NCBI GenBank assembly: GCA_000435975.1
Contig: FR884081.1
Span: 1 to 10,701 of the forward strand
DNA: 10,701 nucleotides
Direction: 5' to 3'
Source of the DNA: Oscillibacter sp. CAG:241
GTDB taxonomy: Bacteria; Bacillota; Clostridia; Oscillospirales; Oscillospiraceae
Below the pieces are notes generated by a model. The model did not search any database. It saw nothing but the letters and a program-made list of their open reading frames with translations, and was not told the origin of the DNA. Every line of letters starts with the position of its first letter. Within the stretch, counting starts at the first letter, position 1. A program made the translations under genes and the position numbers. Below are positions 1 through 6,412 of this stretch, one piece after another.

Positions 1-38
1 GTGCTTTTCTGGAGCGGGCGACGAGGCTCGAACTCGCT
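1..38 (-). repeat. 38-bp partial duplication of the tRNA-Gly 3' end
   Basis: Positions 1-38 are identical to 176-213. The shared block covers one arm of the tRNA terminator hairpin, the encoded CCA, the 3' acceptor strand and most of the T-arm of the tRNA-Gly gene; identity stops at position 39. It may extend left beyond the window. On the minus strand it reads as the 3' end of a second tRNA-Gly whose 5' part is absent here. Two readings fit: the remnant of a tandem tRNA-Gly copy interrupted by the adjacent palindromic element, or an att-like duplication left by integration into a tRNA 3' end. No integrase is seen, so the integration reading is inference. Confidence 0.8.
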
Positions 39-133
39 TCCCGGCATCCCACGAATGGCAATGGCCATTCGTGGGAGCCCTGCCTTACCTCGTATGATTT
101 CACGCGCTGCGCGCAGGTCGAGGCAGCGAGTTC
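30..133. repeat. 104-bp palindromic element, MITE- or REP-like
   Basis: The block is bounded by a perfect 9-bp inverted repeat: GAACTCGCT at 30-38 and AGCGAGTTC at 125-133. Inside are a perfect 13-bp hairpin (47-59 with 64-76, 4-nt loop) and a second hairpin with CCTCG at 88-92 and CGAGG at 119-123. The second hairpin encloses the 10-bp palindrome CTGCGCGCAG at 107-116. The predicted fold is an outer stem with two inner hairpins. The terminal repeats match the T-arm of the neighbouring tRNA-Gly, and 115-133 resembles that tRNA in inverted orientation. There is no credible coding potential. A non-autonomous repeat family is inferred; copy number cannot be judged from one window. Confidence 0.55.
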
Positions 134-147
134 TCGGGGCTGTCTGC

Positions 148-182
148 AAAAAAGAAAGCACCATCTTCTCAGATGGTGCTTT
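148..182 (-). terminator. Intrinsic terminator of tRNA-Gly
   Basis: A 12-bp stem (155-166 with 171-182) closes a 4-nt loop. On the minus strand it is followed by a T-rich run at 148-157 with six consecutive T. It begins 2 nt past the tRNA CCA end, where a tRNA terminator is expected. It may also end readthrough from the upstream lipoprotein gene, since no terminator is visible between 303 and 321. Confidence 0.85.
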
Positions 183-184
183 TC

Positions 185-260
185 TGGAGCGGGCGACGAG
201 GCTCGAACTCGCTACCTCGACCTTGGCAAGGTCGCGCTCTACCAGATGAGCTACGCCCGC
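185..260 (-). tRNA. tRNA-Gly (anticodon GCC)
   Basis: The reverse complement folds into a complete 76-nt cloverleaf with encoded CCA. It has a fully paired 7-bp acceptor stem (GCGGGCG with CGCCCGC), a 4-bp D-stem GCTC/GAGC and a 5-bp anticodon stem CGACC/GGTCG. The anticodon loop is TTGCCAA with anticodon GCC, the variable region is AGGTA, and the T-arm carries the TTCGAGC loop. The discriminator base is T and CCA occupies 185-187. It decodes GGC and GGU glycine codons. A perfect promoter lies directly upstream and an intrinsic terminator directly downstream, so it is a stand-alone transcription unit. Its 3' half is partly duplicated at 1-38. Confidence 0.97.
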
Positions 261-273
261 AAACGCAAGATAG

Positions 274-302
274 ATTATAACCCGGCTGGCGGGATTTGTC
301 AA
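274..302 (-). promoter_or_regulatory. Consensus sigma-A promoter for tRNA-Gly
   Basis: On the minus strand a perfect -35 TTGACA (297-302) and a perfect -10 TATAAT (274-279) are separated by 17 bp. The expected start near position 267 lies about 7 nt before the mature tRNA 5' end at 260. A full-consensus promoter is typical of stable RNA genes. Confidence 0.92.
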
Positions 303-321
303 CCCCTGCGTTCTGCTTTTT

Positions 322-972
322 TCAGCTTTTTTTCAGGATGATCTCGATGATGCCCACGTCGCCGCCCTCGGGATAAAAGTTCACGGTCCAGGGCTCCTTT
401 TCCTCCGGGGCCTCCATGGCCTGCACCTGGTCCACAATGGCCCGGACCTGCTCCTCCTGGTGGTCAAAATACCCCACCTGCACCACCAGCTCGCCGCTTC
501 CGCTGCGGGCGGCGGAGGTCAGCAGGTCGTGCAGGGCGGAGATGCTGGTGGTATACACCATGGAGGCGATCTGCTCCGGGGTTCGGCGATAGCCGATGGT
601 CAGCTGGATGGCCGTGTAGTTCCGGGCGCTGTCGTCCACGGTATAGGTCAGATACTCCACGGCATAGGCCCCCAGGGGCGTCTCCTGCTGCACCTCCTTG
701 CAGGCCCGCTCTGCGGCGGCGGAGGCATCCATAGGCTCCGACCCGGCATACAGCCAGACGGTGCCCTCCTTGGCCCCGCCGGTCAGCAGCAGAAGAAGGT
801 CGTTCACCAGGTCCTGATAGCTTTCTGCCCGGAGGACGGACCGGTCCTCGCTTTCGTAGTAGGTGGAGCTGTGGGGCCGGACCACGCTGTAGTCCCGCTC
901 CAGAAGCGAGCCGCACCCGGAGAGCAGCAGCGTCAGCGCCGCCAGAACGGCGGCCAGCACGGTTTTTCTCAT
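322..972 (-). CDS. Predicted lipoprotein of unknown function
   Basis: A 216-residue protein. Residues 1-19 form a lipoprotein signal peptide: a basic MRK start, a hydrophobic core, then lipobox LLSGC with Cys20 as the lipidated residue. The mature part is predicted to be anchored on the outer face of the membrane. The start was chosen because the signal peptide begins there and a GGAGGGG ribosome binding site lies 5 nt upstream; a longer reading frame would bury both. The body has no motif I recognise. It is mixed alpha/beta-like, with regions around residues 45-150 and 155-215 rich in alternating hydrophobic residues, and ends in a basic KKS tail. It starts 13 nt after the YitT stop on the same strand, so the two are very likely co-transcribed, and its ribosome binding site lies within that short gap. 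Presence and lipoprotein nature are well supported; function is unknown. Confidence 0.85.
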   Translation of the reverse strand: MRKTVLAAVLAALTLLLSGCGSLLERDYSVVRPHSSTYYESEDRSVLRAESYQDLVNDLLLLLTGGAKEGTVWLYAGSEPMDASAAAERACKEVQQETPLGAYAVEYLTYTVDDSARNYTAIQLTIGYRRTPEQIASMVYTTSISALHDLLTSAARSGSGELVVQVGYFDHQEEQVRAIVDQVQAMEAPEEKEPWTVNFYPEGGDVGIIEIILKKS

Positions 973-985
973 GGCCGCCCCTCCG

Positions 986-1846
986 TTACAGGCCCGTGGG
1001 GTCATATTGGCCGAAGCCCTCGCCCAGAATTTCATGGGCGTCGCAGACGATGACAAAGGCGTTGGGGTCCACGGCCTGGACCAGCTTCTTCACGGGGATG
1101 ATCTGGCGGCGACCGAAGGCGCACAGAATCACGCGCTTGTCCTTGCCGCTCCAGGCGCCCTTGCCCTCCAGCAGGGTCACGCCCCGGTCCAGCTGCAGCA
1201 GCTCCCGGGTGATGGCCTCATACTGCTCGCTGATGATATAGGCCACCTTGGCGGCGTTGGGGCCGTACACCACCCGGTCGATCAGCAGCGATAGAATATA
1301 CAGGGCCACAATGCCGTACATGGCCCGGGACAGGTCCCGGAAGCACAGGGCATAGCCCAGGGTCACGGCCACGTCCAGCGCCAGGCACAGGCTGCCGATG
1401 GATAGTCCCTGGAACTTTAGCTTCAGGAGCCGTGCGGCCATTTCCGTGCCGCCGGTAGTGGCGCTCTCATGCAGCAGCACGCCGCAGCCGATGCCCACCA
1501 CGATGCCCCCGTAAATGCAGGCCAGAATGGGATCCATGGCCGGGAAGGTATACAGGGAGGCCAGCACGTCGATCATCAGGGAGCTGACGGCGGTGGCGTA
1601 CAGGGACGAGATCAGCAGATCACGGCCGATCTTCCGCCAGCCCAGGATAAACAGGGGGATGTTCAGCACCAGGGCCACGATACCTACCGGCAGCATGGGC
1701 AGGAAGTGGTTGATGATCTGGGCAACGCCGGTGAACCCGCCCACGGTGAAGCGGTTGGGCACAAAGAACCAGTTGAAGCCCAGGGCATACAGGCCGCAGG
1801 CCACGGTAATCAGCGCGTAGCGCTTGAGAATTTTGGCAGCAGACAT
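986..1846 (-). CDS. YitT family membrane protein (DUF161/DUF2179)
   Basis: A 286-residue integral membrane protein. The N-terminal part (about residues 8-195) has several hydrophobic segments typical of the YitT membrane domain, including FFVPNRFTVGGFTG (27-40) and the loop HESATTGGTEMAARLL (126-141), both hallmarks of the family. The cytosolic tail (about 218-277) matches DUF2179: GVTLLEGKGAWSG followed by a beta-strand, then RRQIIPVKKLVQAVDPNAFV. Length agrees with the usual 280-290 residues. The start at 1846 is preferred because it gives the canonical N-terminus and has AGAGGTG upstream; the frame upstream is proline-rich and unlike the family. The biochemical role of the family is not firmly established, and transport is only a supposition. 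It lies 116 nt downstream of parC and 13 nt upstream of the lipoprotein gene, with which it probably forms an operon. Confidence 0.9.
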   Translation of the reverse strand: MSAAKILKRYALITVACGLYALGFNWFFVPNRFTVGGFTGVAQIINHFLPMLPVGIVALVLNIPLFILGWRKIGRDLLISSLYATAVSSLMIDVLASLYTFPAMDPILACIYGGIVVGIGCGVLLHESATTGGTEMAARLLKLKFQGLSIGSLCLALDVAVTLGYALCFRDLSRAMYGIVALYILSLLIDRVVYGPNAAKVAYIISEQYEAITRELLQLDRGVTLLEGKGAWSGKDKRVILCAFGRRQIIPVKKLVQAVDPNAFVIVCDAHEILGEGFGQYDPTGL

Positions 1847-1917
1847 AGGGGACACCTCTCTTTCTGTTGTATGGAAAAACGCAGGGATATCGGTCGGGGG
1901 CGGAAAACACTTTATAT

Positions 1918-1948
1918 GGTGCGTAGGGGGCGGCGTCCCCGGCGCACC
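1918..1948 (-). terminator. Hairpin between parC and the YitT gene, possible weak terminator
   Basis: The arms GGTGCG (1918-1923) and CGCACC (1943-1948) pair, with an inner GGGG/CCCC stem inside. It sits just after the parC stop on the minus strand. No strong T-run follows; the next bases are ATATAAAG. It may attenuate rather than stop transcription into the YitT gene. No convincing promoter for the YitT gene is visible in this 116-nt gap, so partial readthrough from parC is plausible. Confidence 0.4.
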
Positions 1949-1962
1949 GCCCGATTTTCGCA

Positions 1963-4203
1963 TTACAGCAGCGTCAGCTGCTCCTCGCCCCGGTCCTCCG
2001 GCTTCAGGATGGCGCCGGCGGCAGGGATGGTGCGGGTGCGGTAGCGGGCCAGGTTCACGATGCCGCTTTCCTCCGCCGGCAGCACCCGGTCCAGGTGATA
2101 CTTGGGCTTCAGGGTCATCACCGCCACGCCCTGGACATTTCGGGTGGTCTTGGGGGCCAGCAGGGACGTGTGCACCAGCAGGGCCCGGGGCTCTGTGGAC
2201 ACAAGGGCCAGCTCCCGGTCCTCCGGCAGGGGCAAGATGCTCACCAGGGGGCTCTTGTCGGAGTAGGCCCCCGTCAGCTTCCGGCGGTTGGACACCGTGG
2301 CATAGGCGGACAGCTCCACCCGGGCGGCCTTGCCGTTTTCATAGAAGAACAGCAGACACCCGGAATAGTCCCCGGGCAGCACCATGAAGATGACCCGCTC
2401 GCCCTCGTCCATGGCCAGTCGGCCCGGCAGGTAGTCGCCCAGGACGCTGGCCTTGCTGTCGCCGAACTCCGACACCCGGGTCTTGTACACCTGGCACCGG
2501 TCGGTGAAGAACATGATCTCGGCGTTGTTGCCGGTCTCCGCCTGCTGGCGCAGGCCGTCGCCTTCCTTATACTTCTGCTCCCCGCTCATGCGCAGGGACT
2601 TGGGGGTGATCTTCTTGAAGTACCCCTCCCGGGACAGGAACACCGTCACGGGGTAATCCTCCGGCTGGTCGTCCTCCACGTATTCCTCCACCTCGTGACC
2701 GTAGAGGAGCTCCGTCCGCCGGGGCACAGCGTACTTTTTGCGCACCTGCTCCAGCTCGCCCACGATGATCTTCCGGATCCGGGCAGGCTTTTGCAGGGTG
2801 TCCTCCAGGTCGGCGATCTCCTTTTGCAGGTCCTCGGTCTCCTGGACCCGCTTGAGGATATACTCCTTGTTGATATTTCGCAGCTTGATCTCCGCCACAT
2901 ATTCCGCCTGGACCTGGTCGATGCCGAAGCCGATCATCAGGTTGGGGATGACCTCGGCCTCCTCCTCGGTCTCCCGGATGATGGCGATGGCCTTGTCGAT
3001 GTCCAGCAGGATACGCTTCAGGCCCAGCAGCAGGTGCAGCTTGTCCTTTTTGCGGTTCAGCACGAAATACACCCGCCGCCGCACGCACTCCGTGCGCCAG
3101 GCCGTCCACTCGTTCAGAATCTCTCCCACGCCCATGACCCGGGGCATTCCGGCGATGAGAATGTTGAAATTGCAGCTGACCGTGTCCTGCAGGGGCGTCA
3201 GGCGGAACAGCTTGGTCATCAGCTTCTCCGGGTCCGCGCCGCGCTTGAGGTCGATGGCCAGCTTCAGGCCCGACAGGTCCGTCTCGTCCCGCATGTCGCT
3301 GATCTCGCTGATTTTCCCGGCCTTGATAAGCTCCGCCACCTTGTCCAGAATGGCCTCGATGGAGGTGGAGTAGGGGATTTCATAGATTTCGATGAGGTTT
3401 GCCTGCTTGTCATACTGCCACCGGGAGCGGACCTTCACGCCGCCCCGGCCGGTGCGGTACAGCTCCCGCAGCTCCGCCGGGTCGCAGATGATCTGGCCCC
3501 CGGTGGGGAAATCCGGAGCCAGCAGTGTGGAGGCCACGTCGTGGTCCGGGTTTTTCAGTAGGGCGATGGTGGTGTCGCACACCTCCCCCAGGTTGAAGCC
3601 GCAGATCTGGGACGCCATGCCCACGGCGATGCCCTGGTTGGCGGACACCAGCACGTTGGGGAAGGTGGTGGGCAGCAGGGACGGCTCCTTCATGGAGTTG
3701 TCGTAGTTGTCCACAAAGTCCACGGCGTCGCAGTCCAGGTCCCGGAACAGCTCCGCGCAGATGGGGGCCAGCTTTGCCTCGGTGTACCGGCTGGCGGCAT
3801 AGGCCATGTCCCGGGAGTACACCTTGCCGAAGTTGCCCTTGCTGTCCACGAAGGGGTGCAGCAGGGATTCGTTGCCCTTGGCCAGGCGCACCATGGTCTC
3901 GTAAATGGCCTGGTCGCCGTGGGGGTTCAGGCGCATGGTCTGACCCACGATGTTGGCGGACTTGGTGCGTCCGCCGGTGAGCAGTCCCATTTTGTACATG
4001 GTATACAGCAGCTTGCGATGGGAGGGCTTGAAGCCGTCGATCTCCGGAATGGCCCGGGAGACGATGACGCTCATGGCGTAGGGCATATAGTTTTCGTCCA
4101 GAGTCCGGGTGATGGGCTGCTCCACCACCGTCCCCCGCAGTCCCAGCACATTGGGGTCTGCGGGCCGGTGAACGGCTTTGGGTTCTGTTTTCTTCTTTGC
4201 CAT
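1963..4203 (-). CDS. parC: DNA topoisomerase IV-like subunit A (GyrA/ParC family)
   Basis: A 746-residue DNA breakage-reunion subunit of a type IIA topoisomerase. The N-terminal winged-helix/tower region starts near residue 27 (TRTLDENYMPYAMSVIVSRA, 32-51), with GFKPSHRKLLY (57-67). The catalytic tyrosine is Tyr140 in RYTEAKL, preceded by Arg139. A long coiled-coil-like helical region around 380-475 is followed by a C-terminal beta-pinwheel (about 480-725). No GyrA-box (QRRGGKG-type) is present, which favours a decatenating topoisomerase IV-like role over a supercoiling gyrase. Length fits ParC (about 740-800). Two features are unusual: Gln98 and Glu102 occupy the positions of E. coli GyrA Ser83 and Asp87, and the stretch between GNFG and RYTE is two residues longer than in classical GyrA. 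The gene starts 33 nt after parE, so the two subunits are co-transcribed. Family assignment is very sure; the exact paralogue name is less so. Confidence 0.93.
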   Translation of the reverse strand: MAKKKTEPKAVHRPADPNVLGLRGTVVEQPITRTLDENYMPYAMSVIVSRAIPEIDGFKPSHRKLLYTMYKMGLLTGGRTKSANIVGQTMRLNPHGDQAIYETMVRLAKGNESLLHPFVDSKGNFGKVYSRDMAYAASRYTEAKLAPICAELFRDLDCDAVDFVDNYDNSMKEPSLLPTTFPNVLVSANQGIAVGMASQICGFNLGEVCDTTIALLKNPDHDVASTLLAPDFPTGGQIICDPAELRELYRTGRGGVKVRSRWQYDKQANLIEIYEIPYSTSIEAILDKVAELIKAGKISEISDMRDETDLSGLKLAIDLKRGADPEKLMTKLFRLTPLQDTVSCNFNILIAGMPRVMGVGEILNEWTAWRTECVRRRVYFVLNRKKDKLHLLLGLKRILLDIDKAIAIIRETEEEAEVIPNLMIGFGIDQVQAEYVAEIKLRNINKEYILKRVQETEDLQKEIADLEDTLQKPARIRKIIVGELEQVRKKYAVPRRTELLYGHEVEEYVEDDQPEDYPVTVFLSREGYFKKITPKSLRMSGEQKYKEGDGLRQQAETGNNAEIMFFTDRCQVYKTRVSEFGDSKASVLGDYLPGRLAMDEGERVIFMVLPGDYSGCLLFFYENGKAARVELSAYATVSNRRKLTGAYSDKSPLVSILPLPEDRELALVSTEPRALLVHTSLLAPKTTRNVQGVAVMTLKPKYHLDRVLPAEESGIVNLARYRTRTIPAAGAILKPEDRGEEQLTLL

Positions 4204-4220
4204 AGGAAACGGGTTCCTTT
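4204..4220 (-). promoter_or_regulatory. parC ribosome binding site inside a small hairpin
   Basis: On the minus strand the Shine-Dalgarno AAAGGAA (4214-4220) is followed by CCCGT and then TTCCT directly before the ATG. AGGAA can pair with TTCCT (5 bp, 5-nt loop), partly hiding the binding site. Such a short stem would open easily to a ribosome arriving from parE, so translational coupling is possible but not proven. Confidence 0.4.
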
Positions 4221-4236
4221 CGTTGTGGGGTTATTG

Positions 4237-6228
4237 TCAGCTTACGTCGATCATGTCCAGGTACAGGTGTCCGTTCTCGGCGATATAGTCCTTTCGTCCG
4301 GCCAGGTTGTCGCCCAGCAGCAGGTCGAATACCCGGGCGGTCTCCTCCGCCTCGTCGGGCAGCACACGCACCAGCCGCCGGGTCTCCGGGTTCATGGTGG
4401 TCAGCCACATCATCTCCGGGTCGTTTTCGCCCAGTCCCTTGGATCGCTGGACGGTGAATTTCTTCCCCTCCAGCTGGCGGACGATGTCGGCCTTCTCCTT
4501 TTCGGAGTAGGCAAACCACGTCTTTTCCGTGCTCTTTTCCTTATAGGTGATCTCAAACAGCGGCGTCTCCGCAATGTAGACGTACCCCTCCCGGATCAAG
4601 GTGGGACACAGCCGGTACAGCATGGTCAGGATCAGCGTCCGGATCTGGAAGCCGTCCACATCGCCGTCGGTGCAGATGACCACCTTGCTCCAGCGGAGGC
4701 TGCCCAGGTCGAACTGGTTCAGCTCCTTGGCCGCCTTGCCCTGCACCTCCACGCCGCAGCCCAGCACCTTCATCAGGTCCGTAATCACATCGCTTTTGAA
4801 GATCCGGGGATAGTCCGCCTTCAGGCAGTTGAGGATCTTGCCCCGGACGGGCATCAGCCCCTGGAACTCCGCGTCCCGGGACTGCTTGCAGGCGCCCAGA
4901 GCGGAGTCGCCCTCCACGATGTAGATCTCCCGCCGGTCCACGTCCTTGGTGCGACAGTCCACGAACTTCTGCACCCGGTTGGCAATGTCGATCTTCTCCG
5001 TCAGCTTTTTTTTGGTGCCCAGGCGGGTGCGCTCCGCCGTCTCCCGGCTGCGCTTGTTGATAAGCACCTGGGCTGCCATGCGCTCGGCGGCGTCGTGATT
5101 CTCGATGAAATATACCTGCAGCTGCTGGCGCAGGAACTCGGACATGGCGTCCTGGATGAACTTGTTGGTGATGGCTTTTTTCGTCTGGTTCTCGTAGCTG
5201 GTCTGGGTGGAAAAGTTGCTGCTGACCAGCAGCAGGCACTCCTGCACGTCAGGGAAGGTGATCTTGCTCTCGCCCTTGGTGTATTTGTTGTTGTCCCGAA
5301 GATATTTGTCCAGTGCCGCCACAAAGGCCAGGCGGGTGGCCTTGTCGGGGCTGCCCCCGTGCTCCAGGAAGCTGGAGTTGTGATAGTGCTCCATCAGGTG
5401 CACCCGGTTGGAAAAGCACCACGCAATGTTCAGCTTCACCTTATACTCGGGCTTGTCCGCCCGGTCCCGGCCCTGGCGCTCCGCCTCCCAGCACACGGGC
5501 TCGGTGATGGGGTCTTCCCCGGCCAGCTCGGCAATATAGTCCCGGATGCCGTTTTCATACAGAAAGTCCTGGGTGTCGAACCTTCCGGCAGATACCTCGC
5601 TGCGCAGCCGGAACGTGACCCCGGCATTGACCACCGCCTGCCGCTTCATCACATCCCGGTAATAGTCCAGGGGGATGTCGATGTCGGTGAACACCTCCAG
5701 GTCCGGCAGCCAGCGAATGGTGGTGCCGGTTTTCCTCCGGGTCAGGGGTGTGACCTCCATCTGACCCGCGATCTCGCCCCGCCGGAAGTGGAGCTTATAC
5801 TCGTTTCCGTCCCGGCAGACGGTAACGTCCATGTAGCGGCTGGCATACTGGGTGGCGCAGGAGCCCAGGCCGTTCAGGCCCAGGGAGAACTCATAGTTTT
5901 CCCCGGTGGGGTCGTATTTGCCGCCGGCGTACATCTCGCAGAACACCAGCTCCCAGTTGTACCGCCCCTCCTTTTCGTTCCAGTCCACGGGACAGCCCCG
6001 GCCCTGGTCCTCCACCTGGATGGACTTGTCCAGGAAGCGGGTCACGGTGATGAGCCGCCCGAAGCCCGCCCGGGCCTCGTCGATGGCGTTGGACATGATC
6101 TCAAACACCGCATGCTCGCAGCCCTCCAGCCCGTCGGAGCCGAAAATGACGCCGGGCCGTTTCCGGACCCGGTCCGCACCCTTCAGGCTGGATATGCTGT
6201 CGTTGTCGTATACTTTTTTCTTGGCCAT
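4237..6228 (-). CDS. parE: DNA topoisomerase IV-like subunit B (GyrB/ParE family)
   Basis: A 663-residue ATPase/toprim subunit. The GHKL ATPase motifs are EIMSNAIDE (43-51, Asn47), DQGRG (74-78, Asp74), the lid SLGLNGLGS (115-123) and KTGTTIRW (166-173). The transducer carries QTK (348-350, Lys350). The toprim domain shows EGDSALG (439-445), the metal-binding DGDVDG (521-526) and QRSKGLGENDPEMMWLTTM (594-612). It ends soon after, as expected for the short Gram-positive GyrB/ParE type. The start at 6228 has GGAGGG 6 nt upstream; an upstream in-frame alternative would overlap the promoter. The lid and the segment around 280-292 differ clearly from textbook GyrB, so this is a divergent family member, but no catalytic residue I can check is missing. 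It hydrolyses ATP to drive strand passage together with the subunit encoded 33 nt downstream. Confidence 0.93.
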   Translation of the reverse strand: MAKKKVYDNDSISSLKGADRVRKRPGVIFGSDGLEGCEHAVFEIMSNAIDEARAGFGRLITVTRFLDKSIQVEDQGRGCPVDWNEKEGRYNWELVFCEMYAGGKYDPTGENYEFSLGLNGLGSCATQYASRYMDVTVCRDGNEYKLHFRRGEIAGQMEVTPLTRRKTGTTIRWLPDLEVFTDIDIPLDYYRDVMKRQAVVNAGVTFRLRSEVSAGRFDTQDFLYENGIRDYIAELAGEDPITEPVCWEAERQGRDRADKPEYKVKLNIAWCFSNRVHLMEHYHNSSFLEHGGSPDKATRLAFVAALDKYLRDNNKYTKGESKITFPDVQECLLLVSSNFSTQTSYENQTKKAITNKFIQDAMSEFLRQQLQVYFIENHDAAERMAAQVLINKRSRETAERTRLGTKKKLTEKIDIANRVQKFVDCRTKDVDRREIYIVEGDSALGACKQSRDAEFQGLMPVRGKILNCLKADYPRIFKSDVITDLMKVLGCGVEVQGKAAKELNQFDLGSLRWSKVVICTDGDVDGFQIRTLILTMLYRLCPTLIREGYVYIAETPLFEITYKEKSTEKTWFAYSEKEKADIVRQLEGKKFTVQRSKGLGENDPEMMWLTTMNPETRRLVRVLPDEAEETARVFDLLLGDNLAGRKDYIAENGHLYLDMIDVS

Positions 6229-6264
6229 AGATTCCCTCCGGCGGTCAAGGCCGCCAAAACTCCG

Positions 6265-6282
6265 ATTATACAATCTATTGTA
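6265..6282 (-). promoter_or_regulatory. Likely parE promoter -10 with an overlapping inverted repeat
   Basis: On the minus strand a perfect TATAAT (6265-6270) lies 36 nt before the parE ATG; no good -35 is found 16-18 bp upstream. The perfect inverted repeat TACAAT-CT-ATTGTA (6269-6282) overlaps the upstream edge of the -10. That is a plausible site for a repressor, or for an activator compensating for the weak -35. The promoter call is moderately supported; an operator role is inference. Confidence 0.5.
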
Positions 6283-6292
6283 ACGCAAAACT

Positions 6293-6405
6293 CCCCGTCT
6301 GGCAAGTGCCGCCGCCGGACGGGGCAAAAATGTTTTGCCGGGTCAAAAAGTTACGCAGGCCGGGTCCCCATAATTCTTTTGCAACCGGGCCGGTATCCGG
6401 TATCC
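6293..6405. repeat. Cluster of short inverted and direct repeats upstream of parE
   Basis: The region holds CCCCGTC (6293-6299) pairing with GACGGGG (6318-6324), and a 7-bp hairpin GGCAAAA-ATG-TTTTGCC (6323-6339). GCCGGGTC occurs at 6337-6344 and 6359-6366, exactly 22 bp apart (about two helical turns). GGTATCC is repeated in tandem at 6392-6405. No gene is seen here. The density suggests protein binding or structured DNA, but GC-rich sequence yields such repeats easily. Confidence 0.35.
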
Positions 6406-6412
6406 GCAAGGG

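Noticed and set aside
1..249. Plus-strand open reading frame of 82 codons
   Set aside because: It runs antisense through the tRNA-Gly gene, its terminator and the palindromic element; its composition follows those RNA structures and no ribosome binding site is visible.
4237..6228. Naming the topoisomerase pair gyrB-gyrA
   Set aside because: The A subunit lacks a GyrA-box and both subunits are divergent, so a topoisomerase IV-like name fits better, though the functional assignment remains inferred.
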